Of a stretch of 64,000 nt of DNA, positions 1-12,639 are shown piece after piece. Position numbers and translations under genes: made by a program. Source of the DNA: Phocoena phocoena (lineage: Eukaryota > Chordata > Mammalia > Artiodactyla > Phocoenidae); NCBI RefSeq assembly GCF_963924675.1, contig NC_089223.1:11110881-11174880 (forward strand), given 5' to 3'. Positions within the stretch are counted from its first letter, which is position 1. Every line of letters starts with the position of its first letter. Under the pieces are notes generated by a model. That model was not told the DNA's origin. It ran no database searches and saw only the letters and a program-made list of their open reading frames with translations.

Positions 1-1339
1 ACTTTCACTCTTCTTCCATTCCAAATAAAGTATCCATATTTTATGACACAAATTTTTTAACTTCTCAATTTTATTGTTTATCAATACAAAGGCATGGTAT
101 AGTGCAGAAAGGATCAAAATATTTCTGAATCTAAATATGTTGATTGAACCTTTTTCACTTTCTTGGATTAAACATAATTTCATAATGTGGCAAGATTTGA
201 GTCCAAGGGTATCTGAGCTACCCAAACTCAGCCCTTCTAAGATTTCTCTGCAATTTAACCTGAAATATTTTTAAATATCTAATTTCTTATCATTTTACTA
301 ACTTTCCCCTTTCCAGTTCATATCTAGGTCAAAATGAAAGCATTTAGTTGAATCATTTATATTGTAGAGCATTCAAGGTGTCAAAATTTCCTAATGAAGT
401 ATTTCAGTATCACTGGGATAAAACTGATGAAAAAACACCAAGCAAAACATCTTCTTGAAGAAAAGAAAAAAACTTTTCTAGCAAACAAGAAACCAAAAGG
501 GAATTACATTTTGAAACTGTCTTATCTTTGTAATTAACGTCAATTTAGAACTTTGATTTTCAAAAATATGGGATGATGATCATTGACAGCCTAATTAAAT
601 GTCAGATGGCAACTTTAAGAGCAAAAAATAAGTGTTTGAGAGATAAAGACTTTGCAGAGAAACACTGAAAACTTTGTAATTAATAACTAAATTAATCAAA
701 AACTCCAAAACTATAGTAATCTTTGGAATAGTATACAAAAAAATTAGAAAAAAACTGAAATGTATATTTAAATGATTAATGTAACACATATGTCTTCTCC
801 TTAATTGAAAATTTATTTAACAAATAGTTAAAATAATATTTTCTGCTCTGATTAGGTAATGTTCTTAATATATTAAACTATTCTGTTTCACATCATTTGT
901 TCATGTTCTTTCCTGTGTTTTATCTTGATGTACAAATGTTTAAAGGAACAAAAATTTTGAAATCTTTTTGAAATATACCCCCAGTGAATATTTGTAACTC
1001 TTTTATAAATTTCTGTGTCCTAAGCGGATGAGGACTATAGAAGGTAAACTGGATGTATGTGAATTCTTCAGGGTTCAAAATGTATGGTGAATTCATAATG
1101 GAAATTATTCAGTAGGGCTGCACATAAAATTAATACAAAAACTAAGTAGCTCAATATGTATTTATTGAGCCCTTCTAGTGCCTAAATTAAGAACTGAAAC
1201 ATAGAGGGTGTTCAATAAAGGTTTCTTCAACTGATTTAAACATAACACCTTATAAAGATCTTTATGTAAGTTACTACAGGAATACTTAAATCCAGTAACA
1301 TTCCAAATAAATAAATAAATTTAGGCATGGTATTTTAAA
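1..1339. other. Unassigned AT-rich unique sequence
   Basis: No gene, clear repeat or RNA gene is visible. Open frames are short (66 codons or fewer), lack recognisable domains and match what AT-rich non-coding DNA gives by chance. A short AAAT-type run lies at 1305-1320. Confidence 0.6.
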
Positions 1340-1442
1340 TGAGTAAGAAACTTAAGTTAGATGTTGCCAAAGATATCAGAGCTAAACAAGGAGTCAAACC
1401 CAAGTCTGTAGACTCTAAAGACCATCCACTATTTCACACTTT
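1340..1442 (+). repeat. MIR SINE fragment
   Basis: The stretch follows the 3' half of the mammalian-wide MIR consensus: a 'gaaacttaag..' segment, then a '..gagctaaacaaggagtcaaaccca' segment (the usual 'agctgggattcgaaccca' region), then 'gtctgtagactctaaagacc'. It is heavily diverged, as expected of MIR. No TSD is visible. Confidence 0.6.
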
Positions 1443-2254
1443 AATACACAAGGTATTTTGAAGAAAAATACTTAGAACTCCATCACACAAAAGGTCAAGC
1501 CCTAAATATCTAGAAAAAGTAACATCCAGAGTAACTCCTTTCCTAGTTGATTCAGAAATCACCATTCTAAATATTGTAAAACAATGACCATTACACACAG
1601 GTCAATTTCAGTATGCCAGATGTCAAATACTGCCTTCCTCTAACTGACCTTTTAACTTATCTTCTCTATTGACTCATAAAAGTACATTTCAAAGCTAGCT
1701 AATACCCAAAACTTAGAACCATTAGACTTCCAATATCGATCCTGATATCTTTTTTCACTAGATCTTTTCCTCCTGGTTTTGAAATCTTGCTTCAACATTC
1801 CTCAGGCCCCTACTAGATACTACACTGTTTTCTCATCTGACCTTCTCATTATCATTTCTGGATCAGCCCTATTCTCCAAGCTCATTATCTTCACTTGTCT
1901 TGGGTGAGTCTTTCATACTCCAATTCTCCACAATCTAACTCCAGCCAAATTTTGTCTTTTGGCCACCTCCATGCCTGCTCTTTCCCCTCTTTAAAAGAGA
2001 AAGATGATACTGATATTACATCATCTATCTATGGCTATAGGTTCATATAGCTAATGTACTAATATAGTACTTAGCTACTTAAGTAATTTTGCAAGCACCT
2101 CTCTGGTTTTCAACATTTACCCAAGAACTATAAGCATTTAAGTTCAAGTTAAAAATTTTATTAAGTACTCTCTACATTTCTACATTCAAGGGTGTATCAA
2201 GGATAGACAATGCATATGATATAGTCCATCCAAGATTGTATTTTAATATGAATG
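1443..2254. other. Unassigned sequence
   Basis: AT-rich. 1790-1990 is pyrimidine-rich on the plus strand and could be a very old LINE fragment, but no family could be assigned. No coding signal. Confidence 0.5.
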
Positions 2255-2287
2255 GAGATAGATAGATAGATAGATATAGATAGATAG
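2255..2287. repeat. (GATA)n microsatellite
   Basis: A GATA tetranucleotide array interrupted once by 'tatag'. About eight units are visible. It is probably length-polymorphic. Confidence 0.9.
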
Positions 2288-2524
2288 TAAGCATTATAAA
2301 ATCTCATTGAAAGTTATATAATATCTCAAAACGGAAGAAAAAATAAGGTATTCTGGGAAAACCACTTTGAATAATTCTGTAGACAAATTTTAGAACCACC
2401 CTCAAAAAATTATATTTCCTTTTATCTATATTTAGTTCTTTCACTTTTCTTATAATATTCTTTAAACTTTCTGTCTGTATGCTATTATATTGGAAGCATT
2501 ATATGAAAAATAACTCTTTAGTCT

Positions 2525-2605
2525 TGTTCAGTATTATATTTCTGGGGCTTAGAGTAGTGTCTAACAAATGTTAGATGCTCAAAAATTATTTATTGAATCC
2601 GTGAC
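2525..2605 (+). repeat. L2 LINE 3'-end fragment
   Basis: The order 'tatttctggggcttagagtagtgtc', then 'gatgctcaaaaattatttattga', follows the L2 3' terminus, which normally reads 'ccccagcgcctagaacagtg..gctcaataaatatttgttga'. Only the terminal ~80 bp is recognisable. Its end forms the left arm of the hairpin at 2585-2650. Confidence 0.5.
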
Positions 2606-2650
2606 TGAATTGCAGGTATATACAATTCAGTCACTGATTCAATAAATAAT
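2585..2650. repeat. 28-bp near-perfect inverted repeat (hairpin)
   Basis: Arms 2585-2612 and 2623-2650 are reverse complements at 27 of 28 positions; the single mismatch involves C2600. The spacer is 10 nt (2613-2622). The left arm includes the tail of an L2 fragment and the right arm is its inverted copy, so the structure looks like a templated fold-back duplication rather than a transposon with terminal repeats. Confidence 0.9.
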
Positions 2651-3699
2651 TGGCACTTCTAGAATAACAACAGTTATTAGTAAATTATAGTGGAATCACT
2701 GCTGTTGAGATAGTTACTATCATAACATTCTTGATCAATAAAAATATTTATCAAATCCATCCAATGCATATACATTCCCATCAATTAGATCTCCTCAAAC
2801 TCTCTTCACTGTCAGACAAATAAGGACCTTCATGCAATATTTCCTATATGTGGGTCATAATTAATGGTTGCAAACTGCATTGTTCAGTCACTGAAATTCA
2901 CTGCACTGAATTAGTGCCTTAACAAAGATCCTGATTAATAAAGAAGAGGTATCAGAGAAAGGATAATCCAGTGGATTATAGGACAGGAGTTTTTGTAGGC
3001 TCTAAACTGTTTATGTAAGCAACACAAAGATAGTATTTATTTACAAGAATTTCACTCATTTGATTCTGAGGGGTTTTTTTGGGTACATTTTCTTTGAGAA
3101 AGACAATTTTGTCACTATCAATTATAAAATAGTATTTTGAAAATTGTTTCATTTTTCTTAGTTCATGAACTGTTAGCCTATCAACTGGAAATTATAAATT
3201 ATCCCATTGCCAGTGACAATTTATTAGTTTCTCCAATACTGTAGTCATAGTATTTTTTATTTTAATACAGAGTCCTGGAAATCAAAGAATATATTATCAT
3301 TCTTCTTTATTCATATCTTTGATGAAGTTTGAGTCATGTAGTAGAAATTTATTATAATGGAAATGCTTATAATGTGTTTTTAATAAGAAACTGATGTGGG
3401 ATCCACCAACACAGATTACTGAAGATCATTGGATTACTGAACTTGAAAATAGAAATAAATATTCAAAGCCAGTACTTGAAAACAAATTTTGTGTGCTCAG
3501 TAGGTATTTTTCATAAATTTTCTCATGATTGATACTTCACGGTAACAGGCTACATTCATTTAATTTAAATGAGCTATATCTAGCTAAATAATAATAATAT
3601 AATGTGTATATCTCCCAAAGTTAATTAACACATCGATGTTGTAGAGTTCACGCAAGGTATAGTATAAAAGTAGTATAGAATATGAACTAGAAACCAATG
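2651..3699. other. Unassigned AT-rich sequence
   Basis: No repeat family or coding feature recognised. Stop codons are dense in all frames. Confidence 0.55.
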
Positions 3700-3714
3700 T
3701 GGCATGAGTTTTTT

Positions 3715-3929
3715 GTTTGTTTGTTTGTTTGTTTGTGGTACGTGGGCCTCTCACTGTTGTGGCCTCTCCTGTTGCGGAGCACAGTCTCCGGATGCGCAGG
3801 CTCAGTGGCCATGGCTCACGGGCCCAGCCGCTCCACGGCATGTGGGATCTTCCCGGGCCGGGGCACGAACCCGTGTCCCCTGCATCGGCAGGCGGACTCT
3901 CAACCACTGCGCCACCAAGGAAGCCCCAA
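3715..3929 (-). mobile_element. CHR SINE, short form
   Basis: A tRNA-derived cetartiodactyl SINE in antisense. The A-tail appears as T/GTTT repeats at the left, and the tRNA-like head ('gggcttcc' in sense) ends near 3929. It is flanked by a 14-bp TSD 'tggcatgagttttt' (about 3700-3713 and 3930-3943). Its B box in sense reads GGTTCGTGCCC. The tail has become a (GTTT)n run, so it is older than copies with pure A-tails. Open frames across it are SINE sequence, not genes. Confidence 0.93.
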
Positions 3930-4089
3930 TGGCATGAGTTTTTGCTGTTGCTTTTTTCATTTTCCTTTGGAAATATTGGCATACATGTTTCAAAACCTTC
4001 TCCTTTTCGTTATGACTTTTGTTTATTTTGTCTTGTTACAGAAATATAGCTTATTCCTTAAATTTTAATTGTATCAGAGTTTTAGAAGA

Positions 4090-4120
4090 TGTGTGTGTGT
4101 GCACGTGTGTGTGTGTACAC
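4090..4120. repeat. (GT)n microsatellite
   Basis: Alternating GT interrupted by 'gcac', followed by 'acac'. An alternating purine-pyrimidine tract that could adopt Z-DNA. Confidence 0.85.
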
Positions 4121-4254
4121 AGAGAGACAGCAGACACTCATATTTTTACTAATTAAGTTTTTGTTTCCTTTTCAAGGCATATATAATTAACACCATGAGA
4201 AATACTATCTTTCTACTTTTAACAATTATGAGTATCCTGAGCAGACTTGAAATT

Positions 4255-4790
4255 CTTCCTTCATTTGTTTATTTAACAAATAATAAGGAAATGTTGCTAT
4301 GGAACACAGGTCCTGTTCAGTTTGAGCGTCCAGTAAGGAAGGAGATTTAACACAAATTTTATACCAATGTTTTTCATTACAACTGTGCTAAGTACCATAA
4401 AGGAAAACTATATATTGTATAATAAGGGAATAGAACCATTTTAGGGAGTAGGGAGCCAGAAAGTTTTCCCTGAGCTCAGTCCTGAAGAATTTACAGGAGT
4501 GAGACTAATCAAAACTGAGGATAAAAGTTTTCCAAGCAGAAGAACCAGCAGACCAGCAGGTATGTGTAGGTAGAACATGAGGTGACAAAATCCTTGGCTT
4601 GCACATGGAACTAAATTAAGTATAGGTTGTCAAGAGTATAATAATTAATTGGAGGACAAATTCAAAACAAAATTTTAGATGTAATAGATTCCATTTATCC
4701 AGTATTGTAATTCTCACAATATCTTAAAAGTCTAGGAAGTCACTGGAATATTTTAAGCAAAGGAGTGACAACTCAGGTTGGCAGCACCTA
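4255..4790 (-). repeat. L2 LINE 3' region, antisense
   Basis: Read on the plus strand, several landmarks of antisense L2 occur in order: a 'ttcatttgtttatttaacaaataat' start, a 'gtgctaagtaccataaaggaaa' segment, a 'gagctcagtcctgaagaattt' segment, and near the end 'ttttaagcaaaggagtgac'. Strongly diverged with small gaps. Confidence 0.6.
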
Positions 4791-5394
4791 ATCCAAAACT
4801 AACCTGACAAGCCTACACACGGCTGCTGCTTCTTTTCTGCCTTCCAAATTCTACAGTTATTTCTTGTGGAGAATTGAGAATCACACAGGGAACAGAATTC
4901 TTGGAAGCACAGTTCCATTTTAGCTAAATTAACATAGTACAAAATCACCACATTATTCATGATTAACGTGTGCATATTTTTGATTCTCATACTGACAATC
5001 TTCTAAGTTAAAAAAAATAATGCATTCATTTTAGTCTTAAGAGCTATGCAATATGTAAAGATAATTGAGTAGGTTGAATAGAAATAGGGAGACTGTAATT
5101 TATTATATTTTCTTAATTGCTTTGAGAAAATATTATAGTATAAACAGAATAACTTGATTATTGTAATTAGTATTATTCGCAAGAATAAAATCTGCATGAC
5201 TCATCAATTACTACTGCCTTGAATGTGAACCAAGATTTTTTAAAATTATACAATATAATACTTTCTATATTTTTGTTTAATAAGATGATACACATTGTTT
5301 TTAATAAAGAGAAAAATAATAAATCTTTCACAACTATACATTTCAAAATTTGTGTGATGCATTTCATGTTTTAGATTAACATGTTCTAGATTAA
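4791..5394. other. Unassigned AT-rich sequence
   Basis: No repeat or gene recognised. Short minus-strand open frames here have no protein-like composition. Confidence 0.55.
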
Positions 5395-5520
5395 CAAATT
5401 AAGCTCAGAGCTGTTAGGTACTTGGCTGAGGTCAACTACTGGATATATGGTTGTAGTGAAATTAAATTCAGGTCTATCTTTTGACTCTAATTACAATGCT
5501 GTTTTAACTACAACACAGAC
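5395..5520 (+). repeat. MIR SINE fragment
   Basis: The sequence follows the MIR core and 3' part: 'gctcagagctgttaggtac', 'ttggctgaggtca', 'attcaggtctatcttttgactc', then 'gctgttttaactacaac'. No flanking duplication can be seen. Confidence 0.65.
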
Positions 5521-6489
5521 ATGTGCATGAAACACACACATTTAAACATGTTTATATGCCTTGTGATTCAAGGTTAAAAATTAAGTCCATACATTTATAC
5601 TTTCCTTCCAAAGACACTATAAAGATAATAGTAAAATGATTTTAAAGCTATAAACCCACATCAGGGAAAGATCATCAAAAGATGAAAGATTTCAAGTATT
5701 TGAGTATGGATGGAGGTGCAGTAGCTAAAGAAGCAAAGCGAAAGTTTCACAAATTGGAATGAGTAGAGGGAGGTTATAAGCCAGGAAAGAACCGCTCTCC
5801 TAATAAGAATTTTGGAAAGATTCTAGGGCAGGATAGGATGCAAGCATACGATGTGGGACTAAAATTGGAGAATTAATTGCAATAGTATTCAAAAGTCTCT
5901 TGCCTACATGCTCTGTACCTATACCGCAACCAATGATCACTATCAACTGCAGAAGGAAACGACCAGTGTCTAAGCATTCATCTTGGACAAACAAAAAGAT
6001 AATTATTTTCAATATAAATTCAGTGAATTACCTGAGGAAAAATAGAGCAGTCCATGTCAGTGTGTTTCAAAGAAAAGTATTCGTAAGTGTGTTCTTTTGG
6101 GAAATGCCGACATAGCGGTTCGTTCATTGTTCACTTGCCCTAATCCAATCTTTGCAGGTAAATAAGCCTTCCCATGTACACTAAGTGCATTGTAATTCTT
6201 CCCATTGATTCATTTTGAATAGGTACAGAAGTCATTTAGCAACAGATATCTGATATGGTCTGAAGGAAAGAAATGATAAAGGTAACAAATGTGAAAAATA
6301 ATCTACAAAAAAACAGAAAATCCTAGGAACATGTGAAAGTTTAAACATCTTAAAATTTCACTCTGGATAGAGCATCAGAAAGAGCATATAAAACAAGAAC
6401 AGGCTCATGCGAAAAATAAAAACAAAGAATTTTAAAACATCTTAGAAATTCACATAATATTTTAAATTAAACATTACATCCAAAATAGT
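5521..6489. other. Unassigned sequence
   Basis: Mostly unique-looking sequence without recognisable repeats. No splice-flanked open frame or conserved domain is evident. Confidence 0.5.
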
Positions 6490-7315
6490 GCTCAAGTCAG
6501 CAGTTGCGCAGCTCAACGACTTTGACAAAGTGGATACATCCCTGTGATAAGATAAATGTCAAGAGATGGAGTATTATCAGTACCACGGAAGCACCTGTCA
6601 TCCTCACCACCAAACTGCTTTACAAAAGGCTTCTAATAATTTACACTCTCAGTAGCAGTTGCTCCATATCCTTGTCAACAGTTGCTGTCAGCCTTTCCAT
6701 TTCTGCAGTCATAATGGGTATATAGTAATATTACACTGGGATTTCATTTACAGCTCCTTAATGACTAATGAATTTAGCATTAGTCAATATGTTTCTTGGT
6801 AATTTCAATGGCCTCAATTGTAAAGTAAATTTGTAAGTTTTACTCTTTCAATGATGTCTTTGGAGGAACAAAACCTCTTGATGTTTAACATTGATCAACT
6901 TACCAATTTTCTCCTATTTGTACTTTTTGTGTGCTCTTAAAAAAAACTTTACGTTTCCTAATGTCATTAAGATATTTTTGTTTTCTTGTAGACACATTAC
7001 AAGTTTACTTGTCACATTTTGATCTGCAATACAATATCATAAAGTCAAGATTTTTTTCAAATGAATATTCAATATTTTCAGCAACAGTTATTGGTAAATG
7101 AAACATATCTTTTTTCAGTCACACTCCAGGGCTACTACTGTCATAAATCAAATGACCATATTCGCATGGATCTCTTTTTGGACTCTCATTTCTAATTTAT
7201 TGGTCTGCTCTTATGTTGTTATCACACTGTATTCATTACTGTGGCTTTACACTAGGTATATCAATACACCAGGTATGTTCTTCAAGATTGACTTGGCTAT
7301 TCTGATTTTACAACT
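6490..7315 (-). repeat. Ancient L1 (L1M-type) fragment, antisense
   Basis: Antisense landmarks of the L1 ORF2 end and 3' UTR are present: 'ttacactctcagtagcagttgctccatatcc' (the usual 'ttacactcccaccagcagtg' region), later 'ggactctcatttctaatttattggtctgc', and 'ttcaagattgacttggctattctg' at the right end. Many stops and indels make it a dead relic. Confidence 0.65.
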
Positions 7316-7533
7316 TTAAAACAAAATTTCCAGAATACTTTTTTAAATTAGTAGAAGGTTTGGAAGACAAAAGCAAGAAAATATGCCAGAATGTAGGGTT
7401 TAAAAATAAAGACCAAAAAGTAAGAAAAATAAGAGATGTAGGATACCAAATCAGGTGGTACAAATTCTGAAAATAGAAGTTCCTTGAAAAACACAGAGAG
7501 AAACTTGGCAATTAGACAAATTTTTTAGGACAA
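7316..7533. other. Unassigned sequence between L1M and a SINE
   Basis: AT-rich, with no recognisable features. Confidence 0.5.
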
Positions 7534-7547
7534 TTAATGGCATTTTT

Positions 7548-7751
7548 TTTTTTTTTTTTGCGGTACGCGGGCCTCTCACTGTTGGGGCCCCTCCCGTTGC
7601 GGAGCACAGGCTCCAAACGCGCAGGCCCAGCGGCCATGGCTCACGGGCCCAGCTGCTCCGCGGCATGTGGGATTCTCCCGGACCGGGGCACGAACGCGCA
7701 TCCCCCGCATCGGCAGGTGGACTCTCAACCACTGCGCCACCAGGGAAGCCT
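7548..7751 (-). mobile_element. CHR SINE, short form
   Basis: An antisense copy with a T-tract (sense A-tail) at left and the head '..ccagggaagcc' at right. A perfect 14-bp TSD 'ttaatggcattttt' flanks it (7534-7547 and 7752-7765). Sense B box is CGTTCGTGCCC. Pure tail and intact TSD point to a fairly recent insertion. Confidence 0.95.
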
Positions 7752-7765
7752 TTAATGGCATTTTT

Positions 7766-9229
7766 AATGGAAATCCTAAGGAGCCCTGCTTTCACCTCAA
7801 ACCGCACTCCCTCCTTTAGCACTACCAGTAAATACCAGCACAACCATTGCTCAGAATTGCTGTTCTAAATGCCTAAGATTGCAAACTTTTTAAAAAATAA
7901 ATGTGATAGCTCATTCTCCAGCAGGTTAAGGTAGGAGATATAACAACATGGTATTCGATTTGATTAAGGTATATTTTTATTTAAATACAAGCATTTCAGC
8001 AATTTAAAAAAATCAGGGTTTTCAAGTTTTACAGTATTTTAACAAACGAGATTTCATTTCATTTAATGACGGTGTCTCTTATAAAGTATTAAATTGTTCT
8101 CCTAAAATATATAGATATTACAAAGAAACAAGTTGCTAAAACGTACATTCAAAATGTTCAAGAAAAGAAGAAACTCAATAGGTAAACACTGCTCGAATTC
8201 AAATTACAGTATCTTATGCAATTAAAACTAAATCAGCTTAACTGTAGTAAACAAAAATTATCTTTTAACAATTTTTTTTATGGTTTGTCTTTCTATCTTT
8301 CTCTTTATAGTAAACCTAATATGGCACGGATAATGCTTTTTAAAAATCTGTTTGAAAGTTCAAACTAATTTCCACATAATTGTGTTAGAGAATTAATGAA
8401 TCTGTGAAATTTTTCAAGGTTCGTTGAGGTGCTCTTAGTAAAGCCATGGAGCTTTACTTTTGAATTATGCCCTTGTCAAGGAGTCTGGACTATTTGATTC
8501 AGTGTGTGATTACAACAGTTTTTCAATTAATGTGTACTAGTTTCATGACATAACTCTAGCCCGTGTTAACACTTCAACCTCATTAAGATATAATGTTATA
8601 TAAGTGACTATTGTTAGCCCTAATATTAATTCTCTGACCTCAAGTAACTGAACCTAATAGCAGTGGCACAGAAAGAATTACTGATTTAATTTAGGTCATT
8701 TCTCAGTGAATGTTTTAAGCTAGGTATAATGTAAACTACCATGAACTAACCTAGGATATGTACAAATAATATTATATTTAAATAAGAAATCATTCATTTG
8801 GAAAACATTGATATTATAGTTGTTCAAATTACAGGGACAATGCTAAATGTGCTTGTTCACAATTACTGCCACGAAACTTTATACTCAGACTGCTTTAAGT
8901 ATGCAACCTTTGAGGTTAGAACTTGGAATTCATTCTGCTTGCTCTTATCAACTAATGTAATGACTACAGATCTTATAGAGAGAATATGGAGAAAAGAAAG
9001 AAGGAAGGAAGGAAGAAGGAAGAAAGGTAAGCTGAGGAGGGAAGAAGAGAGAGAAAGACATATTCTAACAAGCTCATCCAAATTTTAAGAGATATTTATG
9101 TTTTGGACAGAATATAAGTACACCATACATTTGACGTTGGGGTAGGAGAGCAGGCAGTGTAGGGAGATATGGATGAAAAAAGAAACCGAATATTTATTGA
9201 GAATTCATTATAAGTCAATCATTGCACAA
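7766..9229. other. Unassigned unique sequence, possible conserved non-coding DNA
   Basis: No repeat recognised over about 1.4 kb apart from a purine-rich run at 8992-9062 (GGAA/GAAG units). The block 8270-8760 is free of simple sequence and repeat hallmarks and could be conserved non-coding DNA; that is only inference. Confidence 0.4.
8992..9062 (+). repeat. Polypurine (GGAA/GAAG) tract
   Basis: About 70 bases with very few pyrimidines on the plus strand, including a GGAA-repeat core. A homopurine/homopyrimidine run of this kind can be replication-sensitive. Confidence 0.8.
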
Positions 9230-12204
9230 AATTTTTAAATAGCTAGAGCCGACTCCTGCCCTTGTCAGTTTCGGGAGGGTGGTGGGGGGATGGCAGACAT
9301 ATGAAGCAGGCTTGGCCAATCAGAGTGTTTCAGTTCCCAAGCCTAAGCTTGGTTTGATATGAGCTCATGACCTAAGTCCAAGGAATTAGTCTAACTTTTA
9401 ATTGACCTACCAAAAAATATGTTCTTTCTAATCCTGGTGAACTCAAAAATTAAGCAGGCACTGTTAGTTATTGTCTAACAAAAAGAGAGCTTGCCAGAAA
9501 GTTGAGGCCAGTGGATGAAATTAAGTTAATACAGGGAGAGAACCAATATTTAACTATAGCATTTGAACTCCTAGATTGAGTAGTACGTAAAGTTTGACCA
9601 CTAATAAATCTCTCCTCCATTTTTATTTTTTATATTTTTGCTTGAGTCTATTTGGGGTGGATTTTCTGTAAATGACAACTCTAAAAGTCCTCATTAGTTG
9701 AGATACAAAGTTAGCATTGAAACCCAATTTTTTGTACTATCTCCCTGTCTACTTGCTACAATTATCCATGATAAGTAGCTTTCATGCAGACTAAATAAAC
9801 CTAATTATTGTAAATTGAATTAAAAGCAGGTAAACATTTCCAGTAAAAATGTTAAAATGCTTTCATTCAGTAAATATCACAGACGAAGGTCAGGGAGACA
9901 TTTCATAATAAATAGAAATCATGGTTCAGGTTTTATGCCATTTAAAAGGACATAAAATTCAATATAATATATTATCCAAGATAATATGAAATATATGATA
10001 TGCTAAAGATTAACCTTAGTTTCTAAGGGAAAAATAAAACCAAATATATTCATCAGGATTTTGCTAATTGTTTTTGTTTCTGTTTTTAACTACCTGAAAA
10101 CATCTATTGGAATTAAATGAAGTCCCCTTGTTTTATTGCAGTTATTACTGACTAAGTAAAAGTTAATGAGAAAATATTATGTTAATTGAATGGTTGCATT
10201 TCAATCAATGAGAAAACATTTATTAATATAATATTCATTCTCTCATTGTTATGTGCATGATTTGAAAATACTGGCCATAATAAGTATAAATCGGGCTGAA
10301 CAGACAAAATAAATTTGCATGATTTAACAGACAGCACTTCAGAGAAATCTGTAATACATAGTCATACATATGGATTCACTCTATCCATTAAACATCCTGC
10401 ACAACCATATAGACAGCCTGGTAAACATATGCATGTGCAAATGCTAGATTACACAACAATCTAAAACAGCAGCTTAAAAGATTTTGGGGTGCCATGCTTC
10501 CCCTGATATGAGGTTCCACTCAGCTTTCAAGAAAAACTTAGTACTCACTCTACTTACTTGCATTAGCTCTTAAAAGGAGTCTAAACCATCTTGCCTGAAG
10601 AACAGAAATTAAGTCCAAGGATAGAGCAAACAACTGACCATCAAATCAAAAATTGATATAACAAGTCTTTTTCTGTCCCAGGCATTGTCATATTAAAAGT
10701 AATAGGGCAGGGAAGGGCCATTGAGGTCTAAAACCAAAGATGTTTGTAATAGGGAATCTATTGAGTCTGAGCTGTTTGGAACTCAGGGCTGACAGATGAA
10801 GAAAGAGAAGCAATCCAAGTCAATTCATGGATGTGTAAGTGCCACTGTTTTGGAGAAACTCAAGAGACCTATGGAATGACACAAAAGACATCACCTCTTG
10901 ACAAAGACATTTATGGGGGCCACTACCCAATGACAACTAAAGCAGTATGGACTTCAGCTTAAGTAAAGAAGAAGCTAAAATTGTAGCGTCTTCCCTAGGT
11001 TCATAGATAGGTGTTAGGAGGTCTCTAGTCCTTCTGAAATTATATGCCAAAAATTACATGTGTGTGTATGCATTTTCCTGGGCCAAAATTAAATTCTTAA
11101 AAGGGTCTATGACCAGCAACAAATTTAAATCCCACTAACTCAAAGCCTAGTTCCAAACTCAAATGGGTAATAAAGGGAGAGCTGCTAATTACCTGAGTAG
11201 CAGACTTTTGCCGAGTTCCCAGAGAAAGAATGGAATAGCCTTTGTTCCTATTGCTGCTTACTGAGATATTACTGAGATACTCCCTAGCAAGAATTCAAAA
11301 CAAAACAAAACCAAAAAAGATTATAGAAATGCTTTAACAGACTGCAATAATTTAAAATGTCACATCTAGATATTATGCTTAGAAAATGAAAACTTTTATT
11401 TTTTTAAAATGTTACATGTTTATCTGTGTCACTCATGAGGTTTAGTGTATAGAAACCTTTCTCTCGCAAAATGCCAAAGCCTCAGCCACGTGCAGTTACA
11501 TCGAACCAATACAGACTCTCACCTTTGCCAGTCCCTCAGTCATGTGCTTTGTTCTCAGGCCCTGCTGGGGCCCATTACTGTAATTTGTACAGCTTGCCAC
11601 TAGTATAGTCTTCACCTCAATAGGGGACTGGGGAAATTGTTCTCATTTTCATTCCTGGGTCTTCACCATTTAATCTATCACCTCTTACCACATCTTTTAT
11701 AGAAAAGAAAACACTTACTTGCTACCTCTGTCCCAAATCCTTCATTCCCAGTGGGCAACTTCTCTTTCTTGTACCTCAATTACTGCTGCTATTGAAAGAT
11801 GCATCAAAATCCTTTTCCTGCAGAAATTGGGCACAATATTTGGTATTATTCACTGGTCCTATTTGGCATCATTGACTGGTATAATTTCACAATTCCATTT
11901 AATTAAAGACCACGTAGGCACATTGAAACCCTAGCAATGAGAGGGTGCCCACTGGGAAAGAATAGCAAGTACTAAATATAAACTTGTTGAATAAATGAAT
12001 GAATGGATGAATGACTATTTGTGAAAAACAAATGAAATAACATATAGGAGAGTGAAAATGAAATACTTTCATGATATTCTATTATTATAATCCTTTCCTG
12101 TGTTATTCACCTATGAAGAATTCTTCACCTGTGATAAAAGGATTATAATAAAAAAATGCCATAGAAGGGTTTCATTTTCAGCCTCCTATATATTACTTCA
12201 TTTA
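9230..12204. other. Mostly unassigned sequence
   Basis: 9230-9540 has features seen in old interspersed repeats ('cttggccaatcagagtgttt') but no family could be assigned. 10130-10350 is AT-rich, with homeodomain-type TAATTG cores and an octamer-like ATTTGCAT near 10315. 11960-12015 ends in 'ttgttgaataaatgaatg', like an L2 tail. No coding potential is seen. Confidence 0.4.
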
Positions 12205-12590
12205 CTTTTCACAAATATTTTCTTATTCATTAATTACTTCATTCAACAAATTTATATTGAGTGCTTACCACATGCCAAACATTGCTCTGGGCCTGAGAAA
12301 TAAAATAGTAAAGTTAGACAAAGTTCTAGCCCTCATGCTGCTTAAATTCTAGAATGCACTAAAAGGAAATAGACATATTAATTATATACAGTGAAGTTTC
12401 TAGTAATGAACAGGGTAAAGGGATTTATAATGGACAGGTGTAGCAAGAGGAGCTATTTTTAATGGAATGGTTAAGGAATACTGCATTGAGAAGGACATGT
12501 TTGATGCAAGCTGTGAAAGAAGTGAAGGAGTGAGTCTTGTAACAAGAAAGGTTAAAGCCAAGGCCCTGAGGCAGAAACCATCTGTGCCTA
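12205..12590 (-). repeat. L2 LINE 3' region, antisense
   Basis: A classic antisense L2 signature: 'cattcaacaaatttatattgagtgcttacc', 'atgccaaacattgctctgggcctg', 'ctagccctcatgctgcttaaattctag', later 'gaagtgaaggagtgag' and 'aaagccaaggccctgaggcag'. Well preserved for its age. Confidence 0.8.
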
Positions 12591-12639
12591 TTCAGGGATC
12601 ATCTACTATTCTAGTAGTTTTCATGTTTTTCACCAAGAA

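Noticed and set aside
4799..5367. Cluster of small minus-strand frames of about 64 codons
   Set aside because: Overlapping chance frames in AT-rich DNA; none has a recognisable domain.
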